64,000 bases of DNA from Stygiolobus caldivivus (lineage in GTDB: Archaea > Thermoproteota > Thermoprotei_A > Sulfolobales > Sulfolobaceae), in the NCBI RefSeq assembly GCF_019704315.1, contig NZ_AP024597.1, forward strand, positions 372,001-436,000, in the 5' to 3' direction. The notes beneath the pieces were generated by a model, which saw nothing but the letters and a program-made list of their open reading frames with translations, was not told where the DNA came from and ran no database searches. Positions 36,138 to 48,162 of this stretch are shown piece after piece (position 1 is the stretch's first letter; each line of letters starts with the position of its first letter). The translations under genes were made by a program, and so were the position numbers.

Positions 36138-36560
36138 TCAGATAAATAGTACTGTTCCTCCCTCTGCTCTATCTAAAAATGTAGCAACTCCAACTACATC
36201 ATCAACAAAATTTGCCAGGTCTTCCCTCTTTATCCCGAAGAACTCCATTGTAGTACTGCAAGCATAGACTTTGACTTCACCGACCTCCTTAGCTTGTTCA
36301 ACTAGTTGATACCACATGGGATATTTCATTTCTTGCATTTTCTGCATCATCATTGGACCGAACTTTTCATAGTTCTTATCAATTGGTGCAGGTTGGTTTT
36401 GGATACCTTGTTTAGTAATGTTAGTTAGCCCCCAGAACGTGAAAAACAAGTTTACTTCATACCCTGCTGCAGCAGCTCCAGATGCTAGAATGCCTACGGG
36501 CATTAACTTGTCTATCGTTCCTGAGAAAACGATTATTGAGAGTTTCTTATTCTCTCCCAT
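36138..36560 (-). CDS. dsrE3A: DsrE3A-like sulfurtransferase
   Basis: A 140-residue DsrE2/3-type protein: IVFSGTIDKLMPVGILASGAAA at the start, a methionine-rich MMMQKMQEM segment and the active cysteine in YACSTTMEFFGI. The ATG at 36560 has CTTATATAAT about 31-40 bases upstream, and an earlier TTG is less likely. dsrE3A-tusA pairs next to hdr genes are standard in sulfur oxidisers, where DsrE3A passes sulfur to TusA. Divergent from another dsrE-type gene at 36746. Confidence 0.83.
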   Translation of the reverse strand: MGENKKLSIIVFSGTIDKLMPVGILASGAAAAGYEVNLFFTFWGLTNITKQGIQNQPAPIDKNYEKFGPMMMQKMQEMKYPMWYQLVEQAKEVGEVKVYACSTTMEFFGIKREDLANFVDDVVGVATFLDRAEGGTVLFI

Positions 36561-36745
36561 TTGTGTTCCCAAATATTATTTTTAATTAAAATTATATAAG
36601 CTTTCCTGATATCGAAAATTACTGAAAAATATATCTTTTTTATCTAATACATATCAAATATACTAAATAAATATCGGACGTTCAGTTATTTTGTTTGATA
36701 AAAAATTTAAGTAAGCTATTTTTATTATAAGTGAGGGGAATTATT

Positions 36746-37123
36746 ATGAGTGAAGAACAGAAGAAAAAAGTATTAATTGTAGTAACACATGGACCAGAAG
36801 ACCTAGACAGGACATATGCACCTCTTTTTATGGCTTCTATAGCAGCATCAATGGAATACGACGCACAAGTATTCTACATGATTAAAGGACCTCTACTATT
36901 AAGCAAGAAGTGGCAAGAAGAAGAGAGAAAGAAGGGAGGTAACCCCTTCATACACTTCTTCGATATGGCTAAAGATAACGGTGTAAAGATGTATGTCTGT
37001 GTCCAAAGCCTTAAGGATATGTGCCACATGAACGAAAATGAGGTTGTGGACGGAGTAGAGATAGTAGGCGGGTCTACGCTGATAGATCTATTATTTGATG
37101 CGGACAGAGCACTGTTCTTCTGA
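36746..37123 (+). CDS. DsrE-family protein, divergent gene
   Basis: A 125-residue DsrE-type protein: [35 protein letters not shown], then [14 protein letters not shown] with two cysteines, and a final [18 protein letters not shown]. The ATG at 36746 is preceded by GAGGGG and by TTTATTATAA about 20-25 bases before. It is followed six bases later by the Lpd-like flavoprotein, so sulfur transfer and lipoyl/thiol redox chemistry share a transcript. Confidence 0.78.
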   Translation: MSEEQKKKVLIVVTHGPEDLDRTYAPLFMASIAASMEYDAQVFYMIKGPLLLSKKWQEEERKKGGNPFIHFFDMAKDNGVKMYVCVQSLKDMCHMNENEVVDGVEIVGGSTLIDLLFDADRALFF

Positions 37124-37129
37124 TCTGAC

Positions 37130-38449
37130 ATGGATTTTGATGTCGCAGTAATAGGCGGAGGAACAGCAGGCTACGCATCGAGTGTTATACTAGGCAGAAG
37201 AGGTAAAAGAGTAGCCGTAATAGAAAAGGAAAATATAGGCGGGACGTGTGTAAATTACGGCTGTGTACCAAGTATTTTTTTATCAGAATTATCTTTTTTA
37301 TATTCTAGAATAAAAGAAATTGGGAATTATAAAGGTATTAACATATCAGTATCCATTGATGGGTCTAGTTTCTTCAACAAGAGAGATGAGATAGTTAACT
37401 ACCTTAGTTCTGCAGGAGAGAACTTAATTAGATCGTCTGGAGGAGAGATAATAAAAGGAGAGGCTGAAATACTCGGGAAGAACGAAGTCGTTATTAACGG
37501 AGAAAAGGTGACTGCTAAAAATATCATTATAGCTTCAGGAAGTAAGCCAAATCCCCCTCAAATAGAGGGAATTGAAAACGCTGTAAGCGAAGACGAAGCT
37601 GTTAGGATCAAAAAGATACCAAGTTCTATTATAGTAATAGGAGGCGGTGTTGCAGGGACGGAAATAGCCCAGATCTTCGCCAAGTTGGGTAGTGAAGTTA
37701 CCATTTTGTCTAGAGGTAAAGTATTAAAAGAGCTGGAAGAAGACACTAGGAAGATTATACTAGAAGCACTAGAGTTTGATGGAGTGAATGTGATAGAGGG
37801 AGTGGTCCCAGAAAAAATTAAAGAAAATAAGGTGGTTAGTAGCAAAGGAGAACATGAAGGAGAAGTAATTGTATATGCTACCGGAAGGGTTCCGTCTATT
37901 CCCAAGGGCGCATCGATGATAGGTATAGAGAGTACTAGAAACGGTATCATCGTTAATAATAAATTAGAAACATCAATAAAAGGTATTTACGCGGTAGGAG
38001 ACGTTATTGATAAGGAGAAAAGGGTAGCACACTTAGCCTATATTGAAGCTATCATAGCATCGCTTAATATACTAGGTTCGTGCGAAGAGATGGACTATGA
38101 GGGTGTCCCTCAAGTAATATATACAGACCCGGAGATAGGCGTTGTAGGGGATAAAAGGAAGGTAGAAAAATATGTCAAATTTCCATATACGGCAAATACT
38201 AGGGCTATAATCAGGGGTCTGAGGGACGGGTTTTCGCTCATAGGGATAGACAAGAACGGGACTATAGTATATTCTGAAATAATCGGGGATAATGCCGAAG
38301 AGTTAGTTAACCTCATGGCATTGGCGATTAGAAAGAGGCTTACTATAAGGGACTTAGCATTTTCAATATTTGCTCATCCCTCGCTCAGTGAAGTGATGTT
38401 GAATGCAGCTAGGGATCATTTTGACTTAGACGTAGATATTTATAAATAA
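37130..38449 (+). CDS. Lpd-like pyridine nucleotide-disulfide oxidoreductase of the sHdr cluster
   Basis: A 439-residue flavoprotein: GGGTAGYAS at residues 9-17, redox pair GGTCVNYGCVPS (Cys40/Cys45), NAD site IGGGVAGTE, GDVIDKE region, and C-terminal AHPSLSE with the catalytic His. Closely similar in plan to lpd at 22.5 kb, but the lysine after the CxxxxCxPS motif is isoleucine. It may reoxidise dihydrolipoyl LbpA and feed electrons to NAD, or serve a different thiol substrate. Follows dsrE by 6 bases. Confidence 0.83.
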   Translation: MDFDVAVIGGGTAGYASSVILGRRGKRVAVIEKENIGGTCVNYGCVPSIFLSELSFLYSRIKEIGNYKGINISVSIDGSSFFNKRDEIVNYLSSAGENLIRSSGGEIIKGEAEILGKNEVVINGEKVTAKNIIIASGSKPNPPQIEGIENAVSEDEAVRIKKIPSSIIVIGGGVAGTEIAQIFAKLGSEVTILSRGKVLKELEEDTRKIILEALEFDGVNVIEGVVPEKIKENKVVSSKGEHEGEVIVYATGRVPSIPKGASMIGIESTRNGIIVNNKLETSIKGIYAVGDVIDKEKRVAHLAYIEAIIASLNILGSCEEMDYEGVPQVIYTDPEIGVVGDKRKVEKYVKFPYTANTRAIIRGLRDGFSLIGIDKNGTIVYSEIIGDNAEELVNLMALAIRKRLTIRDLAFSIFAHPSLSEVMLNAARDHFDLDVDIYK

Positions 38450-38630
38450 TTTTAAAAAAAAGATATATTATTAACATGATTTAAAACTTTTAAAATGAAA
38501 AATTTACTTAAATACTTACTATTTAATTTTTAAATTAGTATAAAGAACGAATTAAACTAAAATTACTAAAATTGTGGAATTAACCGACTTAGCCAAATTT
38601 TAAATTAGGTTGTAAAATCAATTATGGTAT

Positions 38631-38978
38631 ATGCAATTGTATGATTATCTGAAAAAAAGGGGTTTCGAAATAGAGGAGACGGTAGATAATATTACCGTAA
38701 AGATGGAGAGTTATACGTTCTTTATAGATAAAAAAGGTAATGAAATTATACTACCTATACCGCTACCCACCGGTAAAGAGACCTTAGATGACCTAGTAGA
38801 GATGGGTATAAAATACGCTAGAGGGTCGAGGATAGCACAAGGTTTAGGCTCCCCGCTAGAGTACGAAATAAAAGACTCCAATGTATTATTGAAAAAGAAA
38901 TTTGCGGATACACAAGAATTAGAACAGAAATTAATTAAAGCGCTAGATGGAATAGAGAGTTTGAGGTACTTTTTATGA
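38631..38978 (+). CDS. Hypothetical protein, 115 residues, sHdr region
   Basis: A small acidic alpha/beta protein ([41 protein letters not shown]). No cysteines and no family recognised. TATA-like ATTTTAAATT about 30 bases before the ATG. Overlaps the thioredoxin-fold gene by 4 bases (ATGA), so probably works with it. Confidence 0.6.
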   Translation: MQLYDYLKKRGFEIEETVDNITVKMESYTFFIDKKGNEIILPIPLPTGKETLDDLVEMGIKYARGSRIAQGLGSPLEYEIKDSNVLLKKKFADTQELEQKLIKALDGIESLRYFL

Positions 38979-39526
38979 GCTATGACAATATTATATCACA
39001 GTATGCTAAATTCGTAAAAGGTCTGACTTTAGAACATTGTAAAGAGGAAGAAGAACTTGTTTATAAATTAAGTAATGAAAATAACGTAATAGAGAAAGAT
39101 GGATGTGATAAGCCCTATATAAAGGTTTTAAAGAACGACAGAGTATACTTCATATACTACGGTGTACCCACTTCTAATGAGCTATGGCCATTCCTTAATG
39201 CTCTCATCAGAGTATCGAATAACGTAGTTCAACTTGATGAAAAAGAAAGGTCTGAAGCAATGAAAATTAAGGGAAATATTAAACTTTTCGTAACGCCAGA
39301 CTGTACCAAATGCCCGATTGCAGCTGAGCTACTTTATCAGTTACCCGTAATAAATGAGAACATAAACTTGGAGATAATAGATGTAACGGAATATGAAGAT
39401 CTTGGTAAAAAATACAGGGTTCTTAACGTACCGAAGATCGTATTAAACGATAGTGCTGAAATACCAGGTGGGTTCCCACCACATATAATATTAAAAATGC
39501 TGATTAAGAGTAGCGAAAAACAGTAA
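38975..39526 (+). CDS. Thioredoxin/glutaredoxin-fold protein (PDO-like)
   Basis: A 183-residue protein. The C-terminal half has a thioredoxin-type active site PDCTKC (Cys110/Cys113) after a strand, with the cis-proline in LNVPKIVL. The N-terminal half has a single Cys22 and looks like a degenerate second thioredoxin fold, as in archaeal protein disulfide oxidoreductases. It may reduce or shuttle disulfides of the sHdr system. Its 3' end overlaps a convergent PIN-like gene by 23 bases. Confidence 0.75.
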   Translation: MSYDNIISQYAKFVKGLTLEHCKEEEELVYKLSNENNVIEKDGCDKPYIKVLKNDRVYFIYYGVPTSNELWPFLNALIRVSNNVVQLDEKERSEAMKIKGNIKLFVTPDCTKCPIAAELLYQLPVINENINLEIIDVTEYEDLGKKYRVLNVPKIVLNDSAEIPGGFPPHIILKMLIKSSEKQ

Positions 39527-39827
39527 TTCCCATTTTTTTAGCAATTTTTTCTACATTTTCATCGTCTGTAATTAGATCAGCAGAGAGCTCTTGAGCGACT
39601 AATACAGATTCGGAATCTGCCTCATCCAAACCTGAAATTTTAACCGGTTTGTGAGAATAAGCCCTAATCCAGACATTATTGTCGAGTAAGATTGAGGGAT
39701 CTATACCCCTCTTTAACGCCTTAGAAAAAGTAAGGGTAGTAACTATTAATTTTCTGTCGTAAAACATGTGCTGGAGTTCAACTATCTTACTTATAAGGTT
39801 TATCGTTATAACTGCGTACTTTGCCAT
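39504..39827 (-). CDS. PIN-domain-like protein, compact
   Basis: About 107 residues from MAKYAV. The C-terminal half matches PIN nucleases: [20 protein letters not shown] then [14 protein letters not shown], giving the second and third acidic sites. The N-terminal strand AVITINLI lacks the first conserved Asp, so activity is doubtful. No antitoxin gene is visible beside it. Could be a remnant toxin or an RNA-binding protein. Confidence 0.55.
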   Translation of the reverse strand: MAKYAVITINLISKIVELQHMFYDRKLIVTTLTFSKALKRGIDPSILLDNNVWIRAYSHKPVKISGLDEADSESVLVAQELSADLITDDENVEKIAKKMGITVFRYS

Positions 39828-39864
39828 ATTAAAGTATATAAAATACAAACGATAATAAACTTAA

Positions 39865-42414
<2,550 letters not shown>

Positions 42415-43202
42415 CTTTATCCCCTAAATCTCCGAAATATTTTCTAAAAAACCTTATCCTAGGCTTACCTCCGTACGATAATACAGACTCGAAAAACGCT
42501 TTACCACACACGGGCTCATTAGCGAGGATCTTAAATGAAGCTTGCCTTTCCCACGTCCTTATTAGCCCCTTTTTACCTTCAAAAAGTACTAAATTCTTCC
42601 TTCTAACGTAAACCGCTCTCCCAAGGTTGATACCAAAGAAACTTAATTTACCGTTAAACCCCCCGATAATTCCACCGTAACATGCGTAGGGGTAACTGGT
42701 GTTCAGAAGACCTCCGCAACAACCTACTCCGTTTAATTTACCGGCCGATGCGTAATCTTCTACTTCCACGTCAAAATAGTTTTGTGAAACATTAACCACC
42801 TTACCCTTTCTTGACTCTCGGTAATCTGTAATTTTGCTGAACCTAAAGGTAACACCCTCAATATGAGCATGTAAAAAATCCCCACCAGTGTATGGTGAAT
42901 TCACAAAATACCCTATTTCTTGTCCTTCTACAACTTCATCATCTATATCTATTGTTGGTTCGACATGAAGGACTTTTACCACCTTGCCTTTTATAGAAAA
43001 GCTAAGTATGTAGTCATAAGGTGAGGTAGCATACCTATTTGGCCTGCCGATGAAAAATTTCTCGGCCTTAATCAACTTTCCCTTAAAGGGAGAGAAAAAA
43101 GTCTTACCATCAGGAGAGCTTAAGTCTACTGCCTTCCCTCTTACGTGTGAGGGAAATCCGCTAGAGAAAAAACTTATCAGGGAGCCTTTCTTTATCCACA
43201 TC

Positions 43203-44261
43203 TTACTTACGTTCTAACGCCTTTATTACGTTATCTAACCTTGACTGCCTTAGTGCCTTTAGTGCAGTTTCCCTTGAGGGGTACCACGGGATATTTCTGA
43301 ACTCCATAGTAGGTCTCTCATTAGAGTATGGTCTATTACACCCTGGACAACCAGATGTCATAAAAGCAGGGGCTATATCGTCTATAGTTAGGTCCTTAGG
43401 TATATTAATATCTATTATTCTTTCATCGTCCTTATCAAATATAAAGTCGGAGTAGGTGACTAAGTCATTTTCAATAAGCCATCGTGCTAACTGGACCCTC
43501 CGGTATACATTTACGGGTACAGGCTTCTTTCTCTCCATTAATGTGTTCTGCTCCGGGTAAAACGCAAAGAGAGTAATTTTAGCTCCTCTTTGGTGGGCAT
43601 ACCACATTATATCTACAGCTTCTTTTTCTGTCTCCCCCAACCCTATAATTAAATGAATTCCAGCATTCCCTTTTCCAAACACCTCAACAGCCTCGTCAAT
43701 GCCTTTCAAGTACCTCTCCCAACTATGCATGCTCCTTACAGCCTTACCTCTGGTAATTTCAAAAACTCTCTTGCTTGCCGCATCAATGGCTACATCAATC
43801 ATATCCCCACCAGCTTTTCTCATTTCTTCCATATGGTGCTTGAAAGTATAAGTAGGAGTAACAAGTTCAGATATTGAAAGTTCTATTCCTGCCTCCCTTA
43901 TCCTCCTAGTAATTTCTACTGAATCCTGACCGGCTCTAGGATGGGCTAACTGACCTACGCATATCCTTTGGAGACCAAACCTTGGGTCACCTTGTCTCTC
44001 TTTAATCTTAGTCAATACATCGTCTAACTTTCTCAAAGGCCACTCTACTCTGATGAGAGTTTTACATTCTGGTCCTTGTGAGACTTCTCTAGCCTGCCCA
44101 CAATAAGCACAGTTCGCTTTACACCCGTCCGGATAGTATTGTAGGAGGTTTATAGTAGTATTTAAAGCGTTGTGTAAAAAAACACCTGGACTAAAACCTA
44201 ATACCATATCTGCTCCAAAACTTAACCTAACCCAATCTGGACTGCTTATCATTCTTAGCAT
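43203..44261 (-). CDS. lipS2: sHdr-linked radical SAM lipoate synthase, LipS2 type
   Basis: A 352-residue radical SAM protein: DGCKANCAYC (CX3CX2C) near residues 45-54, HLIIGLGETEKEA, and C-terminal SGCPGCNRPYSNERP, matching its paralog at 24.6 kb but longer. It follows the LipS1-type gene directly (stop and start adjacent, TAAATG). With LipS1 it should make lipoyl groups on LbpA from octanoylated precursor. sHdr clusters in bacteria carry the same pair. Confidence 0.82.
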   Translation of the reverse strand: MLRMISSPDWVRLSFGADMVLGFSPGVFLHNALNTTINLLQYYPDGCKANCAYCGQAREVSQGPECKTLIRVEWPLRKLDDVLTKIKERQGDPRFGLQRICVGQLAHPRAGQDSVEITRRIREAGIELSISELVTPTYTFKHHMEEMRKAGGDMIDVAIDAASKRVFEITRGKAVRSMHSWERYLKGIDEAVEVFGKGNAGIHLIIGLGETEKEAVDIMWYAHQRGAKITLFAFYPEQNTLMERKKPVPVNVYRRVQLARWLIENDLVTYSDFIFDKDDERIIDINIPKDLTIDDIAPAFMTSGCPGCNRPYSNERPTMEFRNIPWYPSRETALKALRQSRLDNVIKALERK

Positions 44262-45152
44262 TTAAACCACCCCCAAAATATCAAAAACTACATTCGCACA
44301 ACACGAACTATTAAAAACGACTTGCCTTTTACTTAAAGCGTAATTTATAGTTTCTTCTTCTGGGAAAGCTATCCCGTCTAACTCATAATCTACTGCAAAT
44401 TTTTCCACCTCCAAATACCTTCTCCCTCTAGGTCTAGCACAACCCAACATTACCGGTACCGAGAAGCTATCCCTAGCTTTCTTCATAACAGTTATCATGT
44501 CCTCCGGCTCAGGTTGCCTAAAAGAGTTGGAAGAAGAAAGGGGCATTAACCCCACTACGATCACTGCATCAGGGCTCACGCCCCTCAGCATATCTAAGGC
44601 ATTAAGTTCACTTTCTATACCTTTTTTGCTCAGCCCGACTATTACATGGGGGACTACCATTAGTCCTGCCTTCTTAAGGAGCTTAAATGAGTTCAGGTAA
44701 TCTTCAACAGTAAAAGGCTGACCTAACGTATCTTTTATAGTATCTTCGTCTCCTACCATGTCCAGTAGAGCGATCTTAACCCCTGCCTCCTTAAATTTCA
44801 TTGCTATTTCTTTGCTTCTTACCACACCAGTATGTGCAATAAAGGTCATTTTATCCTTATATTTTTTCAAAACTGCAGAGAACTTCCATATAGGGACTTC
44901 TCCCCTACCTGTTGAACCGCCGGATAGTATGAGACCCTTATGCCCCTCGCTCAAGGACTTCCTTATTTCCATCTCAAGTTTAACTGGGGTGGAAGCATCT
45001 TCCATACTTTCGAGGATCCTTCTATTGCAATGTTTACAGTTAAACGCACAAGCATTTCCAGTTACAGAGACTATTCTCCAGCCTTGTTCCGACGACATAT
45101 ACTCGGTCTCATATTTTTTCAGAGCAGGAGCATACAAGTATATTGGTCTCAT
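44262..45152 (-). CDS. lipS1: sHdr-linked radical SAM lipoate synthase, LipS1 type
   Basis: A 296-residue radical SAM protein: GNACAFNCKHC (CX3CX2C) near residues 32-42, LILSGGSTGRGE, LGCARPRG, and terminal SSCCANV. Overlaps the ligase stop by 4 bases (ATGA). Same domain plan as 25358-26206. The two loci together give the cell two LipS1/LipS2 pairs, presumably for different carrier proteins. Confidence 0.82.
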   Translation of the reverse strand: MRPIYLYAPALKKYETEYMSSEQGWRIVSVTGNACAFNCKHCNRRILESMEDASTPVKLEMEIRKSLSEGHKGLILSGGSTGRGEVPIWKFSAVLKKYKDKMTFIAHTGVVRSKEIAMKFKEAGVKIALLDMVGDEDTIKDTLGQPFTVEDYLNSFKLLKKAGLMVVPHVIVGLSKKGIESELNALDMLRGVSPDAVIVVGLMPLSSSNSFRQPEPEDMITVMKKARDSFSVPVMLGCARPRGRRYLEVEKFAVDYELDGIAFPEEETINYALSKRQVVFNSSCCANVVFDILGVV

Positions 45153-46183
45153 TTTCTAAGCACCTCATTGAAAAGTGCAAGCAAGTCCTGCTCGGTAATG
45201 CCTAAAATTTTGACACCTTTATACCAGTCTTTTATATTCTCTTCTACTTCATCGACCCTGCTCCACTTTAACCTAGACTCAAGGTCATAAATGGCTCTTC
45301 TGGGCTCTATGAAAAAGTCGCCTGTTAAAAGCACACTCTCTATTATCGACTCGCCTGCCATCTTTACTTGAAGCCTCACAAGTCCACCGGGGAACTTCTT
45401 CTCTATGAATTTGACATCTCCGGCTAACGGTTTTCTTAAGTTATATATCCATTCTGGAGACGCGTATTTTAGCCTCAGTTGAGAGATCAATTTTTTCTCT
45501 TCTTCAGTATATTGACCGTCATCAAGCCTGATACCTAACGCTTCAGAGAAGCTCTCTCTTGCCGTAGTTATTAGTTCACCCATTTCTATTCCATGGCCTA
45601 GTTCTTTACTAATCCACGTTAACCTTTCCTTAAAGTCTTTAGCTAGTTTGTCCTTCAACTTTTCAGATGTAAGCCTTAGAGTGGAGACAAGTGCTTCGGC
45701 ATCGAAATCGAGAAGGATAGTCCCTGTCACAGCAATATATTTTCCTATAGAAAAGGCCCCTATCCCCGATATTTTTTTACCTTTAACTTCTACGTCATTT
45801 TTAGGTCTGAAGTTCGCGTCTATACCTAGTTTCTGTAACGTTTTTATCACGCCCTCTGCGCCTTTTTTAATTGCGTTCTCTGGTGTACCCCCTAAGTAGT
45901 GCCCGTCCGCATAAATTTCCCAGCCTAGTTGGTCTTTCCCCATGATTATAGTACCGCCGCCAGTAGGCCTCCTACCTATATCCCACCCCCTCTTTTTGAC
46001 TTCCTCGAGGTTGACTTCCTGTTCGACAGCTTGGTGGTAGCCTAGCAGCACTGCGGTCGGGTCGAAAATTACGAACCTCAGAATCGGAGGAGCACCATTA
46101 CTCACTGACTCTAGTAGCGCTTCTTCTCCCGCCAATATTAGGTCCTGAGGCCCTCTCTCTACGATAAATCTAAATGAATCCAT
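45149..46183 (-). CDS. sHdr-type lipoate:protein ligase 1 (sLpl)
   Basis: A 344-residue single-chain ligase of the LplA fold: GRRPTGGGTII at about residues 70-80, NDVEVKGKKISGIGAF with the active lysine, and a C-terminal domain (KMAGESIIESVLLTGDFF) equivalent to LplB. One of two fused ligases in the sHdr region, unlike the split LplA/LplB at 21.5 kb. First gene of the five-gene lipoyl operon. Expected to load octanoate or lipoate on LbpA. Confidence 0.85.
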   Translation of the reverse strand: MDSFRFIVERGPQDLILAGEEALLESVSNGAPPILRFVIFDPTAVLLGYHQAVEQEVNLEEVKKRGWDIGRRPTGGGTIIMGKDQLGWEIYADGHYLGGTPENAIKKGAEGVIKTLQKLGIDANFRPKNDVEVKGKKISGIGAFSIGKYIAVTGTILLDFDAEALVSTLRLTSEKLKDKLAKDFKERLTWISKELGHGIEMGELITTARESFSEALGIRLDDGQYTEEEKKLISQLRLKYASPEWIYNLRKPLAGDVKFIEKKFPGGLVRLQVKMAGESIIESVLLTGDFFIEPRRAIYDLESRLKWSRVDEVEENIKDWYKGVKILGITEQDLLALFNEVLRK

Positions 46184-46273
46184 GCTTAGGAAAATAACTT
46201 TTTTAATTTATTTAAATATTTCTTCAAATAGAAAAAAGGGCTATTTATAGTACCTAAAGAAAACTAAAAGTGC

Positions 46274-46531
46274 TTAACATCCGCCTACCTTTACATCCTT
46301 AACCTCTTTGCTAGTACTGGGCTTCTCAATTACCATTGTATAAATACCATCTTTATTAGTATTTTCTATTATCTTACATTCCATTAACTTCACTGCTTCA
46401 GCTATCATGTCTACGCACTTGGGGTCCTTAAATATCACTTTTACGACTCCTTCTTTCATCCCCATTAATTTTGCAACAGTTTTCATAAAAGGTTCAGGGC
46501 ATTCAGCTGAAGTAGCGTCTATGACCTCCAT
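46274..46531 (-). CDS. TusA-family protein with extra cysteines
   Basis: An 85-residue TusA-fold protein with ECPEPFM as the carrier motif, further cysteines in DPKCVDMI and MECKII, and a C-terminal GGC end. A C-terminal Cys tail is unusual for TusA and could allow internal persulfide transfer or a disulfide. It lies upstream of and on the same strand as the sLpl1 operon, but with a 90-base gap. Confidence 0.75.
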   Translation of the reverse strand: MEVIDATSAECPEPFMKTVAKLMGMKEGVVKVIFKDPKCVDMIAEAVKLMECKIIENTNKDGIYTMVIEKPSTSKEVKDVKVGGC

Positions 46532-46585
46532 AGTTTTTATGATTAGGTTAAAAACTTAAAAATATTGTTGAAGTAACTTATTTCC

Positions 46586-46759
46586 ATGAAAGTCGTTTGC
46601 CCAGTGTGCAACAGACTATTTGAAGCCGAATGTTCACCATATAAGGAAAGTTATAATGAAATAGTGTATTATTTCGATACCGAGATGTGTCTGCTAGCCT
46701 TTAGAAGCGAACCCGGAAAATTTGTCTTTAACTGCCAAGGGAAGAAAGGAGTACCTTAG
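46586..46759 (+). CDS. Small TRASH/YHS-like metal-binding protein, 57 residues
   Basis: An ATG at 46586 opens 57 codons ending in TAG at 46757-46759. The protein has CPVC at residues 5-8, then YYFDTEMCLLAFRSEPGKF, which fits the small TRASH/YHS fold that binds metal through cysteines (Cys5, Cys8, Cys35 and possibly Cys50). CTTAAAAATA about 25-35 bases upstream is a fitting TATA. Its 3' end overlaps the convergent HTH gene by 32 bases. Function unknown; metal or sulfur sensing is possible. Confidence 0.65.
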   Translation: MKVVCPVCNRLFEAECSPYKESYNEIVYYFDTEMCLLAFRSEPGKFVFNCQGKKGVP

Positions 46760-47114
46760 GCAATATATTAATAAACATTTGAGAACATTTCTCAAAATCT
46801 TCCCTTATACGTTCTATCAGGATCTGGTTTTCCACGGATCTGTATACATATTTAGGTCTTCCACCTTTAGAAGACTGTAACTTCTCTCTTGAAATAAACC
46901 CTAAGGATACAAGTTTGTTGAGGCTTCTGTTGATTGAAGCCTTAGAAAGCTTCAAAGACTCCACTAACTCGTCTTCAGTAATCGTCTTCTTATCAAGAAC
47001 TGCCTGCAATACCTTATACTCGGTATCTGATATATCATAACAAAATGAAAGAGCATCTAGCAGTTTTACTTCTTTACCTGATGGTAGTACGACTTTTTCA
47101 CTTTCTACTTCCAT
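46728..47114 (-). CDS. HTH regulator with two conserved cysteines, paralog B
   Basis: A 128-residue winged-helix protein that aligns with 27497-27871 along nearly its full length: LPSGKEVKLLDALSFCYD (Cys25), [32 protein letters not shown], and EKCSQMF (Cys110). Its position among lipoyl and LbpA genes makes it the best candidate regulator of the sHdr region. An 18-base perfect palindrome lies 6 bases before its ATG, suggesting autoregulation. Confidence 0.8.
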   Translation of the reverse strand: MEVESEKVVLPSGKEVKLLDALSFCYDISDTEYKVLQAVLDKKTITEDELVESLKLSKASINRSLNKLVSLGFISREKLQSSKGGRPKYVYRSVENQILIERIREDFEKCSQMFINILPKVLLSSLGS

Positions 47115-47120
47115 GATTTA

Positions 47121-47138
47121 ATATCTATTAATAGATAT
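47121..47138. promoter_or_regulatory. 18-bp perfect palindrome, candidate operator
   Basis: ATATCTATTAATAGATAT reads the same on both strands. It lies between the TATA-like ATTTAAATA and the start codon of the HTH gene at 47114, where bound repressor would block transcription. Probably an autoregulatory site of that protein. Confidence 0.5.
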
Positions 47139-47165
47139 ATTTAAATTTTATCAAAAAAACCAAAG

Positions 47166-47522
47166 TTATCCCCATATCCCCTTGTTTATATCTTCAATTT
47201 TAGTATATAGAGAAATCTGAAAATATCTAAATACTTCTACTACAAAATTCTTAGCTTGTTCGTCAGACATCCCAGATATTTTAGTCTGAAGGTCATTTAT
47301 AAACCTTTGAAGGTCATTATAAGTCATCTTATCCATAATACTCTCGTACTGGTGAAGATCTAAAATGTTTTTTATTTCATCTATGGTCTTGGCATTCTTT
47401 AGTTTCTCGTACATAATCATAACAACTCCCCTACCTTGTTTTCCAAATAAGGCGTCTTCAGGCTTTCTTAACCACCTTGCGTAAGTAGCTGCAAGTTTTT
47501 TTGCCTCATTCTCCATTGACAT
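47166..47522 (-). CDS. Hypothetical helical protein, 118 residues
   Basis: An all-helical, charged, soluble protein (YARWLRKPEDALFGKQGRG, then IDEIKNILDLHQYESIMDKM). No cysteine, no family recognised. ATG at 47522, with an in-frame ATG two codons later. Divergent from queC and upstream of the HTH gene. Confidence 0.55.
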   Translation of the reverse strand: MSMENEAKKLAATYARWLRKPEDALFGKQGRGVVMIMYEKLKNAKTIDEIKNILDLHQYESIMDKMTYNDLQRFINDLQTKISGMSDEQAKNFVVEVFRYFQISLYTKIEDINKGIWG

Positions 47523-47556
47523 AAGCTTAATTTTTCACACACTTATTTAAAACATT

Positions 47557-48162
47557 ATGGGAAAATCCCTACTCCTTATGAGCGGAGGACTAGACTCCTC
47601 ATCAGTAGCTTACTACCTATCTAAAAAAGGGTTGGACTTTGACTGCCTTATAATAAATTACGGACAAAGGTCAGCTATAATGCAGTTAAAAGCTAGCAAA
47701 GAAGTCTGCAGGAGACTTAACAAAAAACTCATAAAAATTAATATTGGCAACGTAAGCAGACCGTTCATAGACGGAAACTGGTTGAGGCCTCATGAACCGA
47801 TAGTCCACAGAAACGTCGTTATCATCCCTATCGCTTTAACGCTGGCTAAGGAGAAAGGTTATAAAGAGGTGATATTGGGTACTGTAAAGGAGGACTGTGA
47901 GTTTGAACAGGAAAGGTATTTTGTAATAAGGAAGCTTAAGGAATTAGGAGAGGTCTTAGGAGTTAAGTTATCAACACCTTTCGCCGGCTTTCCAAAATGG
48001 TTACTGCTCAAGTTCGGGCTTTCATCGGGTCTAGATCCAGCAATTACTTACTCGTGTCTTTTAGGCCATAAATATCACTGTGGGCAATGTAGCCAGTGTA
48101 AAAAGAGGATAGAGGCTTTTAAAGCCTTAAAGATAAAAGACCCGACACCATACCTCTCATAA
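47557..48162 (+). CDS. queC: QueC-like 7-cyano-7-deazaguanine synthase
   Basis: A 201-residue PP-loop ATPase: LLMSGGLDSSSVAYYL near residues 6-21, GTVKEDCEFEQE, and C-terminal zinc cysteines SCLLGHKYHCGQCSQC. QueC makes preQ0, the precursor of archaeosine in archaeal tRNA. Some motifs depart slightly from bacterial QueC, so a related ExsB-type use is possible. Its 3' end overlaps the convergent HAD-like gene by 6 bases. No link to sulfur genes is evident. Confidence 0.8.
   Translation: MGKSLLLMSGGLDSSSVAYYLSKKGLDFDCLIINYGQRSAIMQLKASKEVCRRLNKKLIKINIGNVSRPFIDGNWLRPHEPIVHRNVVIIPIALTLAKEKGYKEVILGTVKEDCEFEQERYFVIRKLKELGEVLGVKLSTPFAGFPKWLLLKFGLSSGLDPAITYSCLLGHKYHCGQCSQCKKRIEAFKALKIKDPTPYLS

Noticed and set aside
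44758-45290. Plus-strand frames opposite lipS1 and the ligase
   Set aside because: Antisense shadows of genes with intact radical SAM and ligase motifs.
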